DNA from: Methanotrichaceae archaeon | GTDB lineage: Archaea > Halobacteriota > Methanosarcinia > Methanotrichales > Methanotrichaceae | Reading direction: 5' to 3' | DNA: 64,000 bases | Assembly (NCBI GenBank): GCA_016927425.1 | Contig: JAFGMR010000072.1 | Span: forward strand, 1-64,000 | Part shown: one piece after another, positions 53,998-63,474 of the stretch | Position numbering within the stretch: the stretch's first letter is position 1 | Layout: each line of letters begins with the position of its first letter | The notes under the pieces: generated by a model | The model's database searches: none | Seen by the model: the letters and a program-made list of their open reading frames with translations, nothing else | What the model was told of the DNA's origin: nothing | Position numbers and translations under genes: made by a program

Positions 53998-55143
53998 ATG
54001 GATATCGAAGATACATTGCTGATGATTCCGGGTCCTGTGAAGGTTGCGCCTCGCGTCCTTCGGGCCATGTCCAAGCCGATGATGAGCCACAGAAGCCCCG
54101 AGTTCGGGGCCATATACGAGGACTGTAAAACGCTGCTCCAGGAGTTCTTCATGACCAAAAACGAGGTCGTGATAATGAGTGGAAGCGGCACCTGCGCCAT
54201 GGATGCGGCCATCGGCGGCCTCATGGACCGGGATGGAAAGATCGTTGCCGCCACCAACGGCAAGTTCGGAGAACGATTTACCGAGATCGGCGATCGCTAT
54301 GGGTCGGCCATTCCAGTGAACTTCGAGTGGGGCATGCCCTTCCAGCCCGACTCAATCGAGGCTGCAATCGAGGACGGTGTCAAAGCCCTTGCCATGGTTC
54401 ACAACGAGACATCGGTCGGCATAATCAATCCCGCTGAGACGGTTGGAAAGATCGCAAGGAAGCACGATCTACCCTTCGTCGTCGATGGCATATCCTCGAT
54501 CGGCGGAAACGAGTTCCTGACCGACGCCTGGGGTATCGATGTGGCGATCACCGGCTCTCAGAAGTGCCTGGCCGTCCCCCCTGGCCTTGCTGTAGTTGCC
54601 GTGAGCGAAAGGGCGGAAGATCGGCTGGTCGAGGGGTGTGGAAGCTACTATGCTGACCTGCGGGCGCATATCAAGAGCGCGAGAAAGAAGCCGGCTCAGA
54701 CCCCCTATACACCGGCAGTCCCCCTCTTCTACGCCCTGCAAGAAGCCTTGCATATGGCAAAGGAGGAGGGCTTCGACGTCCGAAGGAAGCGCAGCCAGAG
54801 GCTTGCCGCGTCCGTTCGAGCAGCGGCAGGAGCGCTTGGGATAGAGATCTTTCCTGTAAAGGGCGAGTTCTCCGAGTACTCCAATACGGTCACCGCGATG
54901 AAGACTCCTTCAGGAATTTCCGATGACAAGCTCCGAGGAGGCATGAAGAAGCATGGGATCGTTGTCTCCGGCGGGCAGGAGCGGCTCAAGGGAAAGATCT
55001 TTCGCATAGGCAGCATGGGGGTATGCTCCGAGGGCGACATCCTGCGCACGATACAGACGCTCGAGATGGTCCTTGCCAAGGAAGGCGTGATCGGCGAGCT
55101 AGGCGCAGGAGTTGAAGCTGCCTGCAAGGTGCTCGATGGCTAG
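53998..55143 (+). CDS. Class V PLP-dependent aminotransferase
   Basis: A 381-residue aminotransferase of the serine/alanine-glyoxylate type. LLMIPGPVKVAPRVLRAMSKPMMSHRSPEF is the family start, VVIMSGSGTCAMDAAIGGL binds PLP, and the PLP lysine is in ITGSQKCLAVPPGLA. C-terminal KGKIFRIGSMGVCSEGDI carries the carboxylate-binding Arg. Methanogens have a related enzyme of broad specificity; the exact substrates cannot be told. ATG 53998 is chosen over GTG 53989. Confidence 0.9.
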   Translation: MDIEDTLLMIPGPVKVAPRVLRAMSKPMMSHRSPEFGAIYEDCKTLLQEFFMTKNEVVIMSGSGTCAMDAAIGGLMDRDGKIVAATNGKFGERFTEIGDRYGSAIPVNFEWGMPFQPDSIEAAIEDGVKALAMVHNETSVGIINPAETVGKIARKHDLPFVVDGISSIGGNEFLTDAWGIDVAITGSQKCLAVPPGLAVVAVSERAEDRLVEGCGSYYADLRAHIKSARKKPAQTPYTPAVPLFYALQEALHMAKEEGFDVRRKRSQRLAASVRAAAGALGIEIFPVKGEFSEYSNTVTAMKTPSGISDDKLRGGMKKHGIVVSGGQERLKGKIFRIGSMGVCSEGDILRTIQTLEMVLAKEGVIGELGAGVEAACKVLDG

Positions 55144-55180
55144 AGGCCTAAGCACCGTTCAATTTTTCATTTCATCGGCG

Positions 55181-55313
55181 AAGGGCCGTGCTCGTTTGAT
55201 ATCATAAGGATCCTTGAGATGCTGACTAAAGGATATCGCTATCTGGAGGCATCGCAGTTCCGCTAAAGGCCGGCCGAAAGGGCAATTTACCTCTACGTAT
55301 CGAGCATGCCCTT
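55181..55313. mobile_element. Second, diverged MITE copy
   Basis: Shares with 27468-27590 the internal block GGAGGCATCGCAGTTCCGCT (one mismatch) and AGGGCAATTTAC, and similar ends: AAGGGC.CGTGCTCG on the left and GCATGCCCTTT on the right. No clean target duplication remains, so it is older than the first copy. Confidence 0.65.
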
Positions 55314-55411
55314 TGGCATTCCACAAGCGGGCAATTCTATTCACTTTATTTAACCATAAACTTTAATACTTGTGTCCAGTAGTTACAGATATACCGGGAT
55401 TGGGGATATTC

Positions 55412-58400
55412 ATGGAGTTCGTTGATATCTGTGGAGGACGTGGCCTGGGGTCGGTTCGTCGGTGGCGGGCCTCTTTGCCACGATGCATTGGGGTCATCTT
55501 AGCTCTCCTTCTCCTGCTGGGCCTGCTCTGCGTCCCCTGTGCGGGTCAGAGCGACTATGAGCTGAGGGATGCAATGGTCACTCCCGACTATGGATATGGA
55601 GACTTCAACTACTCGGCAAAGATCGGCATCACCGGAACCACAACCGATGTCTCTGGCAAGTACAAGGTCGTGCTTAGGATCTACGATGGAGATCGCCTGC
55701 TTCGCGAGGCAAGCTCGATGGAGCGCCGTCTTAGCAACTCGGAGATCGGAAACCGCCTGAGCGAGCCTTTCCTCTTCGGCCCTTTCAACTTCCAGAGGGA
55801 CTTTGGGATAGTGACTACGAAGAACGCATCCTTCGAGTTCGTCCTCCTCAAGTCGGGAACGGAGCAGGCAAGGTCCAGCCTTAGAGGTCCCGAGGTCGAG
55901 CCGCCTCATATCATCGGTACACCCCAATTCAACGCAAAGCCCTACTTCTTCCAGGGGCTTTCCGTCTCCACCAGCTTCAAGGACCAGGCCGGACTTGCGC
56001 CTTCTGCGCACATCGAGCTGAAGGGCCCCCTGGGAACCGATTTGGAGCGATCCTGGAACACGGGCGAGCTTGCTTGCAGCGGGTCTGGGACGGTTTATAC
56101 CTCTCGCATCTTGGAAGATACCTCCTCTTATCGTGAGGGGGGAAACTTCAGCTTCGAGTTCGTCTACAACAACCTCCGCATGGATCCGATGGTCTTTGGA
56201 CCCTACAACTTCACTGTTATGCCCTATACGCCTTCCATCGAGAGGTTCTCGGTCGCTCCCGCCATTGACTACACGAACTTCACAATTAGGGCTTTTGTAA
56301 GCGACGAAGGCGCAAGAACCGTCGGGGGAAGCACCATGGGGAGCAGGGCCGATCTCATCATCAGCCATCCCTCGAAGGGATCTGTAACCTACGCCGACTC
56401 CCAGCCCAGGGTCGAGGGCGGCTACTTGGTCTTCGAGTGGGATGAAACTGAGGTTCCCTTCGATCGAGGCGATGTAGACCTCAGCGATCCTCGCAAAGGC
56501 GGCCAGCCATTCGAGGCCCGGCTTGTCTACGTAAACGATAACTGGGATTTTGGGGTGGAGAGCTCAAACGTCTCCTTCATCGTCGTAGAGGAGGTTCCAA
56601 CGCTCGATCTGCGCTACAGCCCGGTCGTCTACATGAGAAGCGGCCAGATAGCGAGGGAGTCCATAACCGCGACCATCGGCTTCTCCAAGGGCGCAGGGGA
56701 AGCGCGGCTCGCGCTTGCCGGTCCCGGACTGGATTATAATCGTACCGTCGAGGGAACATCGCTTGGCGGGAATAAATACCGCTATGAGTGGCAGCTGACA
56801 TTAGACGATAGCAATAGCAATCATAACTACACGCTATCGCTCGCATTTCTTCACCCAGCCCTTGAAGGAGGCTCCTTCGAGTTCGAAGGGAGAAACGTAT
56901 CTGTCCGCCCGATATCGGTGGAGTACAGGGACTCAATTGTGCTCCCATCCGGGGGAAGGTGGAACGAGAGCTTCGCCTACTCGACGAATGTGGACTCGAG
57001 CGTCGATTGCGAGATAATGCTCCAGATATTCAACCCCTGCAGCCGGGAGTGGGAGGACTGGAGCTCCAAGAAGGTCTCCGCCGGCATCTCGGCGCTCAAC
57101 TGGACGCTAAACCCATTCCGCTATGAGTGTCCGGGAATGGAAGGATCCACCGCCATGTACCGTTTCAAGGCGAGCTTTCAGGGCGTCGATTATATCTCTA
57201 GGCCTTTCTTTGGGCCTTTTATATCCGCAAGCGCTCCTATGCTCGTCTCCTTCGACCTCTCGCCCACGGTCTACGTCCCTGTCGGCGGAAGCACGATCGA
57301 AGCCGTCCGGGCGACGGTTGAGTATGCGGGGGGAATGGGCGATATGAGATTGATCGTCTCAGGACCTGGCTTGAGCTTTGACGAGACTTCAGCGGGCGTC
57401 GCTTTGGGCGGAGATCGCTATCGATACGATTGGACCGTGCCCTTCCGCTACAGCCATGCTAACAACAACTACACAGCAACGCTATCCTTCTCCCATCCCT
57501 CCCTAGCAGGCGGCTACCTCTTCGAGAATAGGACTGTCGAGGTCCGGCCAATCTACCTAGCCTTTGAGGAGGGCTCTGTCGTCCCCTCCCGCGGTCGCTG
57601 GAACGACTCATTCCTCTACTCGGTCAAGGTAAACTCGACAACTGATATGGACCTCGCCCTCCAGATCTACAATCCCTGCAGCATGGAATGGGAGGATCGT
57701 GAAGGTGGGGCGGTCGGCCGGGGAACAAGCAGCCTGAACTGGACTCTCTCACCATACGAGTACTCCTGTCCGGATATCACAGGGGCGCTTTCGAGGTACA
57801 GGTTCAAAGCCCGATTCGACGATATCGAGTACGGATCCCGGGTCTATTACGGGCCGCAGATCACAGGAGGCCAGCCGGAGCTGATATCACTCGATTACGA
57901 TCGAGAGGTATACGTGAGCGAGGGATCCCTCACTTACCAGAGGATAAGGGCGACAATCGACAGCCCGCTTGGCCAGGGCGTTTCGCAGCTGAGGGTCTAC
58001 GGTCCGGGCAAGAGCGTGGACGTCTCATCCCCTGGCCAGCCCCTGGGCGGAGACAAGTATGCCTACTGGTGGTCGATACCCTTTGGGGTCGAAAACGTTG
58101 GAAACCACACCATATCCCTGAGGTTCCTCCATCCGGAGCTCGAGGGAGGTGGATACTCGTTTGCAGATGCGCCAATGGAGGTGCTCCTAGTTGAGGGCAT
58201 GCCCGCAGAGCCTCAGCTCGTAGACCTCAACTATACGCCGCTCCTCCTCATCGACGGCGACGAGGTGGCATACCAGGAGATCGAGTCAAAGGTTGCTTCT
58301 CTGGCTGGAGCAGGCGAGCTCAAGCTCAGCCTGACAGGTCCGGACAAGGACCTGGAGGAGTTCCCCGAGGCAGAGGAGATGGGATCGAACATCTACAGGT

Positions 58401-59752
58401 ACAGGTGGTCCGTCCCGTTCGATCGGTCCAACGACCAGAATACCTACAAGATATCGCTTGCCTATATCCTGGGCGAGAATAGCTACGCATTGGGAGATCG
58501 AATGATGGCTGTTGCGATGCGCGATGGGCCAGCTCCCAAGATCTTGGAGCCTACGCTCACCGTGGAGTACGATCGGACCCTCTACGTGCCGCGTGCCGGA
58601 AGCGCGGACCAGATCGTCAGGGCGACGGTTAACTACTCACTGGGGATGGGCAAGCTTGAGCTCAACATCTCCGGAGCGGGGATGGATTTCAGCGGTATCG
58701 AGGAAGGTCGCCGCGCAAATGGCCAGAGGTATCTCTACGAGTGGAGCGTTCCCTTCAACTCGAGCCATATCGATGAGAGCTACACGCTAGCCCTCACTTA
58801 CATGCACCCAAGCCTACCTGGCGAATCGTACAGGTTCGCCGACCGATACATGCAGGTTAAAGCTGCCTCCGGTGGAGAAGAGGCAAGGCTGGCCTTCGAG
58901 AACGCGCAAGTGCTTCCGGAGAACGGGTCTTCATTCACCCATTTCGCATACTATGTAGACCTGAAGACCGATCTCGACGAGGCAGATGTGGAGCTATTGA
59001 CATCCGATCCCGGATCCAGCATCTGGACATCGCAAGGCTTGGTACACTACGATGGTTCGAATGCCACGCTCTGTTGGCCCGATGTGATGATCGACGGCGA
59101 ATCATACGGCCTTGCCAGGTACAGGTTCAAGTACGGAACCGCTTTCTCCAATATATCCCAAGGGCCGGCCTTAGAAGAGCCATCGGCCCTCGTCGTTGCG
59201 AGCGTCGACCCGATTGAAGGTTCCCTCTACTCCACAACGCCGCTCATAGGTGAGATCTCCCGGGTATACACATATACCTTCACAGCGGACGTTCGGGGAT
59301 CCCTGGGGGAGGGATCGACTGAGGTGAGGCTTGATGTATACGATCCCGTGGCCAGACGCTGGATCAATGCGGGCAGCCAGACCTACGATCCAAGCAGGAC
59401 GCGGCTGTTATACCTGGTCAACTTCGCAGGGCTTTCCTTCCAGGAACTGTTCTTGAACGAGACCAAGTACAGGTTCGTTGCAAGGGACAGGATCCTCGGC
59501 GAGTTTCCCGGCCCGAATATCACAGTCAACCTTAGATCCGAGCGTGCGATTCGCGTTGGAGACAAGATCACATATCAGGTGGATGTGAGGTCGGTGCAGC
59601 CTGCAAAGATCGCGCTCGCCTATACAACCGATAACGTCCATTGGCATCGGTCCGATAGTAGGGACTACGATTTAGCGGATGAAGGGTGGAAGACGCTCGA
59701 GTGGGAGGAGTATCCGCGTTATTACGCCTATGAGTTCGAGGTGATGAGCTAG
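55412..59752 (+). CDS. Giant secreted Ig-like repeat surface protein
   Basis: Exported 1446-residue protein. A signal/anchor helix at about 27-47 (IGVILALLLLLGLLCVPCAG) is followed by tandem beta-sandwich-type modules. Type A units (five, each near 105 residues; DNA about 56600, 57240, 57880, 58210 and 58550) share VY...G..IRATV....G...L.GPG...LGG.KY.Y.W..PF...NYT.SL.FLHP.L.GG. Type B units (at about 56920, 57560 and, weaker, 58890) share VPS.GRWN.SF.YS..V and LQI.NPCS.EWED...LNWTL.P. Many NxS/T sites suggest N-glycosylation. No C-terminal anchor is visible. First gene of the FtsZ-like operon; ATG 55412 lies downstream of a TTTATTTAACC box. Confidence 0.88.
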   Translation: MEFVDICGGRGLGSVRRWRASLPRCIGVILALLLLLGLLCVPCAGQSDYELRDAMVTPDYGYGDFNYSAKIGITGTTTDVSGKYKVVLRIYDGDRLLREASSMERRLSNSEIGNRLSEPFLFGPFNFQRDFGIVTTKNASFEFVLLKSGTEQARSSLRGPEVEPPHIIGTPQFNAKPYFFQGLSVSTSFKDQAGLAPSAHIELKGPLGTDLERSWNTGELACSGSGTVYTSRILEDTSSYREGGNFSFEFVYNNLRMDPMVFGPYNFTVMPYTPSIERFSVAPAIDYTNFTIRAFVSDEGARTVGGSTMGSRADLIISHPSKGSVTYADSQPRVEGGYLVFEWDETEVPFDRGDVDLSDPRKGGQPFEARLVYVNDNWDFGVESSNVSFIVVEEVPTLDLRYSPVVYMRSGQIARESITATIGFSKGAGEARLALAGPGLDYNRTVEGTSLGGNKYRYEWQLTLDDSNSNHNYTLSLAFLHPALEGGSFEFEGRNVSVRPISVEYRDSIVLPSGGRWNESFAYSTNVDSSVDCEIMLQIFNPCSREWEDWSSKKVSAGISALNWTLNPFRYECPGMEGSTAMYRFKASFQGVDYISRPFFGPFISASAPMLVSFDLSPTVYVPVGGSTIEAVRATVEYAGGMGDMRLIVSGPGLSFDETSAGVALGGDRYRYDWTVPFRYSHANNNYTATLSFSHPSLAGGYLFENRTVEVRPIYLAFEEGSVVPSRGRWNDSFLYSVKVNSTTDMDLALQIYNPCSMEWEDREGGAVGRGTSSLNWTLSPYEYSCPDITGALSRYRFKARFDDIEYGSRVYYGPQITGGQPELISLDYDREVYVSEGSLTYQRIRATIDSPLGQGVSQLRVYGPGKSVDVSSPGQPLGGDKYAYWWSIPFGVENVGNHTISLRFLHPELEGGGYSFADAPMEVLLVEGMPAEPQLVDLNYTPLLLIDGDEVAYQEIESKVASLAGAGELKLSLTGPDKDLEEFPEAEEMGSNIYRYRWSVPFDRSNDQNTYKISLAYILGENSYALGDRMMAVAMRDGPAPKILEPTLTVEYDRTLYVPRAGSADQIVRATVNYSLGMGKLELNISGAGMDFSGIEEGRRANGQRYLYEWSVPFNSSHIDESYTLALTYMHPSLPGESYRFADRYMQVKAASGGEEARLAFENAQVLPENGSSFTHFAYYVDLKTDLDEADVELLTSDPGSSIWTSQGLVHYDGSNATLCWPDVMIDGESYGLARYRFKYGTAFSNISQGPALEEPSALVVASVDPIEGSLYSTTPLIGEISRVYTYTFTADVRGSLGEGSTEVRLDVYDPVARRWINAGSQTYDPSRTRLLYLVNFAGLSFQELFLNETKYRFVARDRILGEFPGPNITVNLRSERAIRVGDKITYQVDVRSVQPAKIALAYTTDNVHWHRSDSRDYDLADEGWKTLEWEEYPRYYAYEFEVMS

Positions 59753-61204
59753 ATGAAGAAGGCCTTGGTTGTAACGCTAGTGCTTCTCCTCTCCCTCTTC
59801 CTCTCCCTCCCGGTCCACGGGGGCGAGGTACTCGGGCCTGGCGGGGGAGGAGGGGATGGCGGCGATGGGGGCGACGGCTCCAGCAGCAGTAGCAGGAGCA
59901 AGCTCACCCTCGACAACTTCGTGAGGTATCTCGAGAGCTGGCAGAAGGATAAGCCGACCCAGTATCAGTACATGGTAAAGCTCCTGAGCACGGGCAATCC
60001 CGAGTCCTACCAGACCCCGAATGTATGGCTCCAGTACGCTGGAAACCAGACCGTGAGCAGGAACGAGCCGCTCAATCTGGGATTCTACGTCCAGAATCCA
60101 AATCCCCTCGATCTGAGGAGGACGGTCTTCGTGGATCTCGAGGCAAAGCTCCCGGGCGAGACGAAATACCAGAAGCTCAACCTGTACACCCAAGCGGTCC
60201 AGCCCTTCGACTACCAGGAGAAGGGGAAGGTGAACTGGACCGCCAAGATCTGGCCAGAGTTCGCATCGTTCAGCTGCCTCGAAAAGGTTGGAGATGTGCG
60301 GCTTCGGGCGCTTGTTTCAGACGGTAGCAACAAATGGTACTCCAGTGCGAGCGGAAACAGCCGTCCATACTACGGCGAGCTCGTCTTGAATGTCACGAAC
60401 TCACCTCCTGTGATGGATAACGCAACGCTCATCTGCACTGAGTCGCCCAGGTACAACGACCCCATCGAGTACGTCGCCTCGGTCTACGATCCCGATGGCG
60501 ATCTCATGAATGTGACGCTTCACATCCTGGATGAGGCGGGCTGGGAGGTTAGGAACGAGACACAGGACGTCAAGTCCGGACAGGTTCGCTTCAAGGCTGC
60601 GCAGTACGGCTTCTTCGGAGAGGCCGATGCCGGGAAGAACTACACGTACTATTACACGATCGGAGACGGCATCGATACCGTCTGCTATCCGCCCAGCGAG
60701 GATGGAAACGCTACGCTGGAGGGGCCTCGCATCAGGTCAAATCCGAAGCTCTGGGTGGAGACCCCTCATGTAGAGCCCGAGGACGATAACTACTACTATT
60801 GGGGAGAGTATAACTTCAGCCTGGAGATGAGAAACCAAGAGCCGTACAACATGGAGATCCCTGTGACACTTAAGATCAGAACGGAGGACAAGAACTGGAA
60901 GCCTGTTGCAAAGAGGACGGTCTTGGTAACCCCGGACTCAAAGCGAGAATATTTCCCAACCAGCGATGCCTTCGATGTCCTGGATAGAGGATCCCAGTTC
61001 TCCTTCCGCTTCGAGTATCCCGAGTACGATCAGAATAACAGCATGTCGATTGATATGCAATGGGCAAACCCGTTGAACGAGAGGCTTATGAAAAACGGCC
61101 TTGCATCCTTCCCCATAGCGATCAACTTGCTGTTGCTGATGGTGCTTCCGCTCCTCGGGGGGATATTCCTGGAGAGGTGGATGGGCAAAGGGAGGATGGG
61201 GTGA
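59753..61204 (+). CDS. Secreted protein with C-terminal membrane anchor
   Basis: A 483-residue exported protein beginning directly after the stop codon of the giant surface protein. N-terminal signal helix (ALVVTLVLLLSLFLSLPVHG), a Gly/Asp/Ser linker (about 25-48), then mostly beta modules: LGFYVQNPNPLDLRRTVFVDLEAKL, EYVASVYDPDGDLMNVTLHI (a fibronectin/PKD-like strand pattern) and YNFSLEMRNQEPYNMEIPVTLKI. A single hydrophobic helix near 453-472 (AINLLLLMVLPLLGGIFLE) and a short basic tail would anchor it. No family name is certain. Confidence 0.82.
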   Translation: MKKALVVTLVLLLSLFLSLPVHGGEVLGPGGGGGDGGDGGDGSSSSSRSKLTLDNFVRYLESWQKDKPTQYQYMVKLLSTGNPESYQTPNVWLQYAGNQTVSRNEPLNLGFYVQNPNPLDLRRTVFVDLEAKLPGETKYQKLNLYTQAVQPFDYQEKGKVNWTAKIWPEFASFSCLEKVGDVRLRALVSDGSNKWYSSASGNSRPYYGELVLNVTNSPPVMDNATLICTESPRYNDPIEYVASVYDPDGDLMNVTLHILDEAGWEVRNETQDVKSGQVRFKAAQYGFFGEADAGKNYTYYYTIGDGIDTVCYPPSEDGNATLEGPRIRSNPKLWVETPHVEPEDDNYYYWGEYNFSLEMRNQEPYNMEIPVTLKIRTEDKNWKPVAKRTVLVTPDSKREYFPTSDAFDVLDRGSQFSFRFEYPEYDQNNSMSIDMQWANPLNERLMKNGLASFPIAINLLLLMVLPLLGGIFLERWMGKGRMG

Positions 61205-61208
61205 TCCG

Positions 61209-61826
61209 ATGAGCATAATGCAGGCCTCGTTTGTTGCCATTGTATTGCTGCTCATCCTCGGATGTGGAGTACATCTCCTGAACGTGAGGAGGATTCACGG
61301 AAGGATAGAGAGGCTGGAGAGCAAGGCCGTTCCAATGGAGAAGCTGTTACCTGACCTGTACAGCTGCCAGGGATCCAACTTCAACTCCCTCATTTTAGCC
61401 GCTTGGATCCTATTCCTTGCGGGAGCTGCCTTTCTATATTTGCTTACGCCCGCGGTATTCCCGGATGGAAACTACTTCGCATTTCTTCCAGGGCTTTCAA
61501 GCAGCTGGGTGGGCCTTGTCATCTTCGGGCTTTTAGGATATCTGATAATGATCTTGGTAATTGTTGGAGGCGAGAAGCTGCCCGAGAGCTGCCGGTGCTT
61601 CCGTCTAGCAGAACTATACGGGTACTACACGCTTAGCCGAAACGAGAAGCGGGTGATGATAGCAGCAATTCCGCTTCTCTGGATATCGATATTGATCTCT
61701 ACCCACATGGCAACCGTATATCCTGAGCTCTGGGCGGCTGAATGGTGGACGGCCTTCCTCCTCCTCTTGGCCTCTCTCGTGCTGCTGATCTGGCCTGTGG
61801 CGAAGGAGATGTTCGAGGGGAGATGA
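61209..61826 (+). CDS. Multi-pass membrane protein of FtsZ-like operon
   Basis: A 205-residue membrane protein with about five hydrophobic helices: VAIVLLLILGCGVHLL (8-23), ILAAWILFLAGAAFLYLLTPAV (62-83), WVGLVIFGLLGYLIMILVIVGG (100-121), IAAIPLLWISILIST (151-165) and FLLLLASLVLLIWPVA (182-197). The stretch between helices 1 and 2 (RRIHGRIERLESKAVPMEKL) could be a coiled-coil cytosolic loop. Four bases after the previous gene and two bases before the FtsZ-like gene, so it likely bridges the filament to the membrane. No known family. Confidence 0.8.
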   Translation: MSIMQASFVAIVLLLILGCGVHLLNVRRIHGRIERLESKAVPMEKLLPDLYSCQGSNFNSLILAAWILFLAGAAFLYLLTPAVFPDGNYFAFLPGLSSSWVGLVIFGLLGYLIMILVIVGGEKLPESCRCFRLAELYGYYTLSRNEKRVMIAAIPLLWISILISTHMATVYPELWAAEWWTAFLLLLASLVLLIWPVAKEMFEGR

Positions 61827-61827
61827 T

Positions 61828-63405
61828 ATGAGGCTATGCATTGTTGGGATCGGTGGGACGGGCGGCAAGGTTGCCCAGGAGTTCCTTGGAAACGAGGACC
61901 TGGAGTCTTTCAAGCTTTCAGGGTTGACCTGTGGGGAGCATATCACATCGGGGGGGATCAAGGGGGTATGGCTGGAGTCGGATGAGAACGATGCCAAGAA
62001 TAAGAACAAGTTCTTCAAGGACGGGAGGGAGAATCCCAGCGATTACCCGCTTTACTTCATACCCCATAACGTTGTGCCGGACAACCATCCGGTTCACGTT
62101 GCCATCAACGAGAAGTACGGATACGATATCAAGAAGCAGGGCTATGTGAGAGACGCCCAGTACCTCAAGGCGATCTTCGAGATATTCGAGGACGACCCCG
62201 TCATCAAGGCAAAGGCGCAGGGTCTCAGCTCCACGAACCCGATCTTCGACTGTGCCTGGGCAGCGGTTAGGCCCTACACTACAATGGGTAAGGGAAAGTG
62301 CGACGGCGTCCTCTTCATTATATCGCTTGGCGGAGGGACTGGGACAGGGTTTGTAAACCCAATAGTGCAGCATATCAGATCCACGGGGAAGGGGGACTAT
62401 CCAGTCTTCGTGATGGGGGCACTGACTGAAGAAGGGACGGCGTCGGACAGGGAGCAGTACGCAAAGGAGGGAAAGAGGAACCTTGGGGCGATCAGCTCCT
62501 TATACGACCTCCTCACCAAGGGGGAGGGCGTCGACGGCCTGATCCTCGTGGACAACCAGATCCTTCTCCAAAGATGCGAGGGCGATTATACCCTTGCAAA
62601 CCGCTACCTGCACCAGATAGCGCTTCCCCTCGTGGCTGCGAGGGACTATCCTGGAGAGAAGCCTCCTAGCCCTGCCGTTCGGGCGTTCTGCGTTGAGGGA
62701 TGGAGCTTCCCTCCAATCCTGGTCCCTTGCTATGCCAAGATCAAAAGAAGGTCCAATCCGGAGGCGGCCCTCGTCGAGGAGGCGTTCTCTAAGGGGTGCC
62801 TCTTCGGCTGCCAGCCGGAGGACGCCGATAAGGCAGCGGTCTTTTGCAGGGGCTACATCGACTCAAACGAGATCAGAAAAGCCATGCAGGCACGCATTCC
62901 CCGCCTTACCGATGATCAGATCGCTGTATGGCGAAAGCTCGGTGACAACAGGCATGACGAGGTCTTGATCCTCCTTAGAAATCCATACGGCTCGCCTGGG
63001 GCTTGCCAGAAGGAGGGAACGCTTGAGTGGAGGCTTCACAGGGTGATGACAAGCGCCATCGGCTATATCGAGGATCACAGATCCGACCTCCTTTACATCA
63101 AGGGCTACTCGGAATCGAGCGAGAAAGACGAGCTTACGGTCACCGATGAGACCAGAAACGCCCTGGATAATTACTTCTACGGGGAACGGGGTCTAAAGGA
63201 GGAGCTTAAGCTGGCGATGGGTCGGCTGGAGGGAGGGGAGAAGCCCTTCTTCAACCGTCCTCTGCGGATATTCGATCTCCTCAAGGCTGGCCACGGGTCA
63301 GCGGGCCCTATGGGCGATGAGTGCGCTGAGCTCACGCCGGCCCAGAGGGCAATGATACAGAGGATGATCCAGGAAGAGATCAAGTCGATGGGCCTCAAAG
63401 CCTGA
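61828..63405 (+). CDS. Divergent tubulin/FtsZ-superfamily GTPase
   Basis: A 525-residue protein with the FtsZ/tubulin GTP-binding fold. The N-terminal nucleotide loop is IVGIGGTGGKVAQEFL (5-20), and the tubulin signature is SLGGGTGTGFVNPIVQHI with GGGTGTG at about 168-174; LILVDNQILLQ (238-248) matches the strand before the core helix. I see no NxDxxD catalytic T7 loop, so polymer GTPase activity may be altered. The C-terminal 200 residues are unlike FtsZ or CetZ. It may belong to the FtsZ-like families described by Makarova and Koonin as linked to membrane remodelling, but this needs comparison. Coupled to membrane and surface genes. Confidence 0.85.
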   Translation: MRLCIVGIGGTGGKVAQEFLGNEDLESFKLSGLTCGEHITSGGIKGVWLESDENDAKNKNKFFKDGRENPSDYPLYFIPHNVVPDNHPVHVAINEKYGYDIKKQGYVRDAQYLKAIFEIFEDDPVIKAKAQGLSSTNPIFDCAWAAVRPYTTMGKGKCDGVLFIISLGGGTGTGFVNPIVQHIRSTGKGDYPVFVMGALTEEGTASDREQYAKEGKRNLGAISSLYDLLTKGEGVDGLILVDNQILLQRCEGDYTLANRYLHQIALPLVAARDYPGEKPPSPAVRAFCVEGWSFPPILVPCYAKIKRRSNPEAALVEEAFSKGCLFGCQPEDADKAAVFCRGYIDSNEIRKAMQARIPRLTDDQIAVWRKLGDNRHDEVLILLRNPYGSPGACQKEGTLEWRLHRVMTSAIGYIEDHRSDLLYIKGYSESSEKDELTVTDETRNALDNYFYGERGLKEELKLAMGRLEGGEKPFFNRPLRIFDLLKAGHGSAGPMGDECAELTPAQRAMIQRMIQEEIKSMGLKA

Positions 63406-63474
63406 GCTAGGATCTCGCCTTATCGTTCAACAGCTCCAAGATGCAAGAATGGGAGAACGGGGGATTCGATTCAA

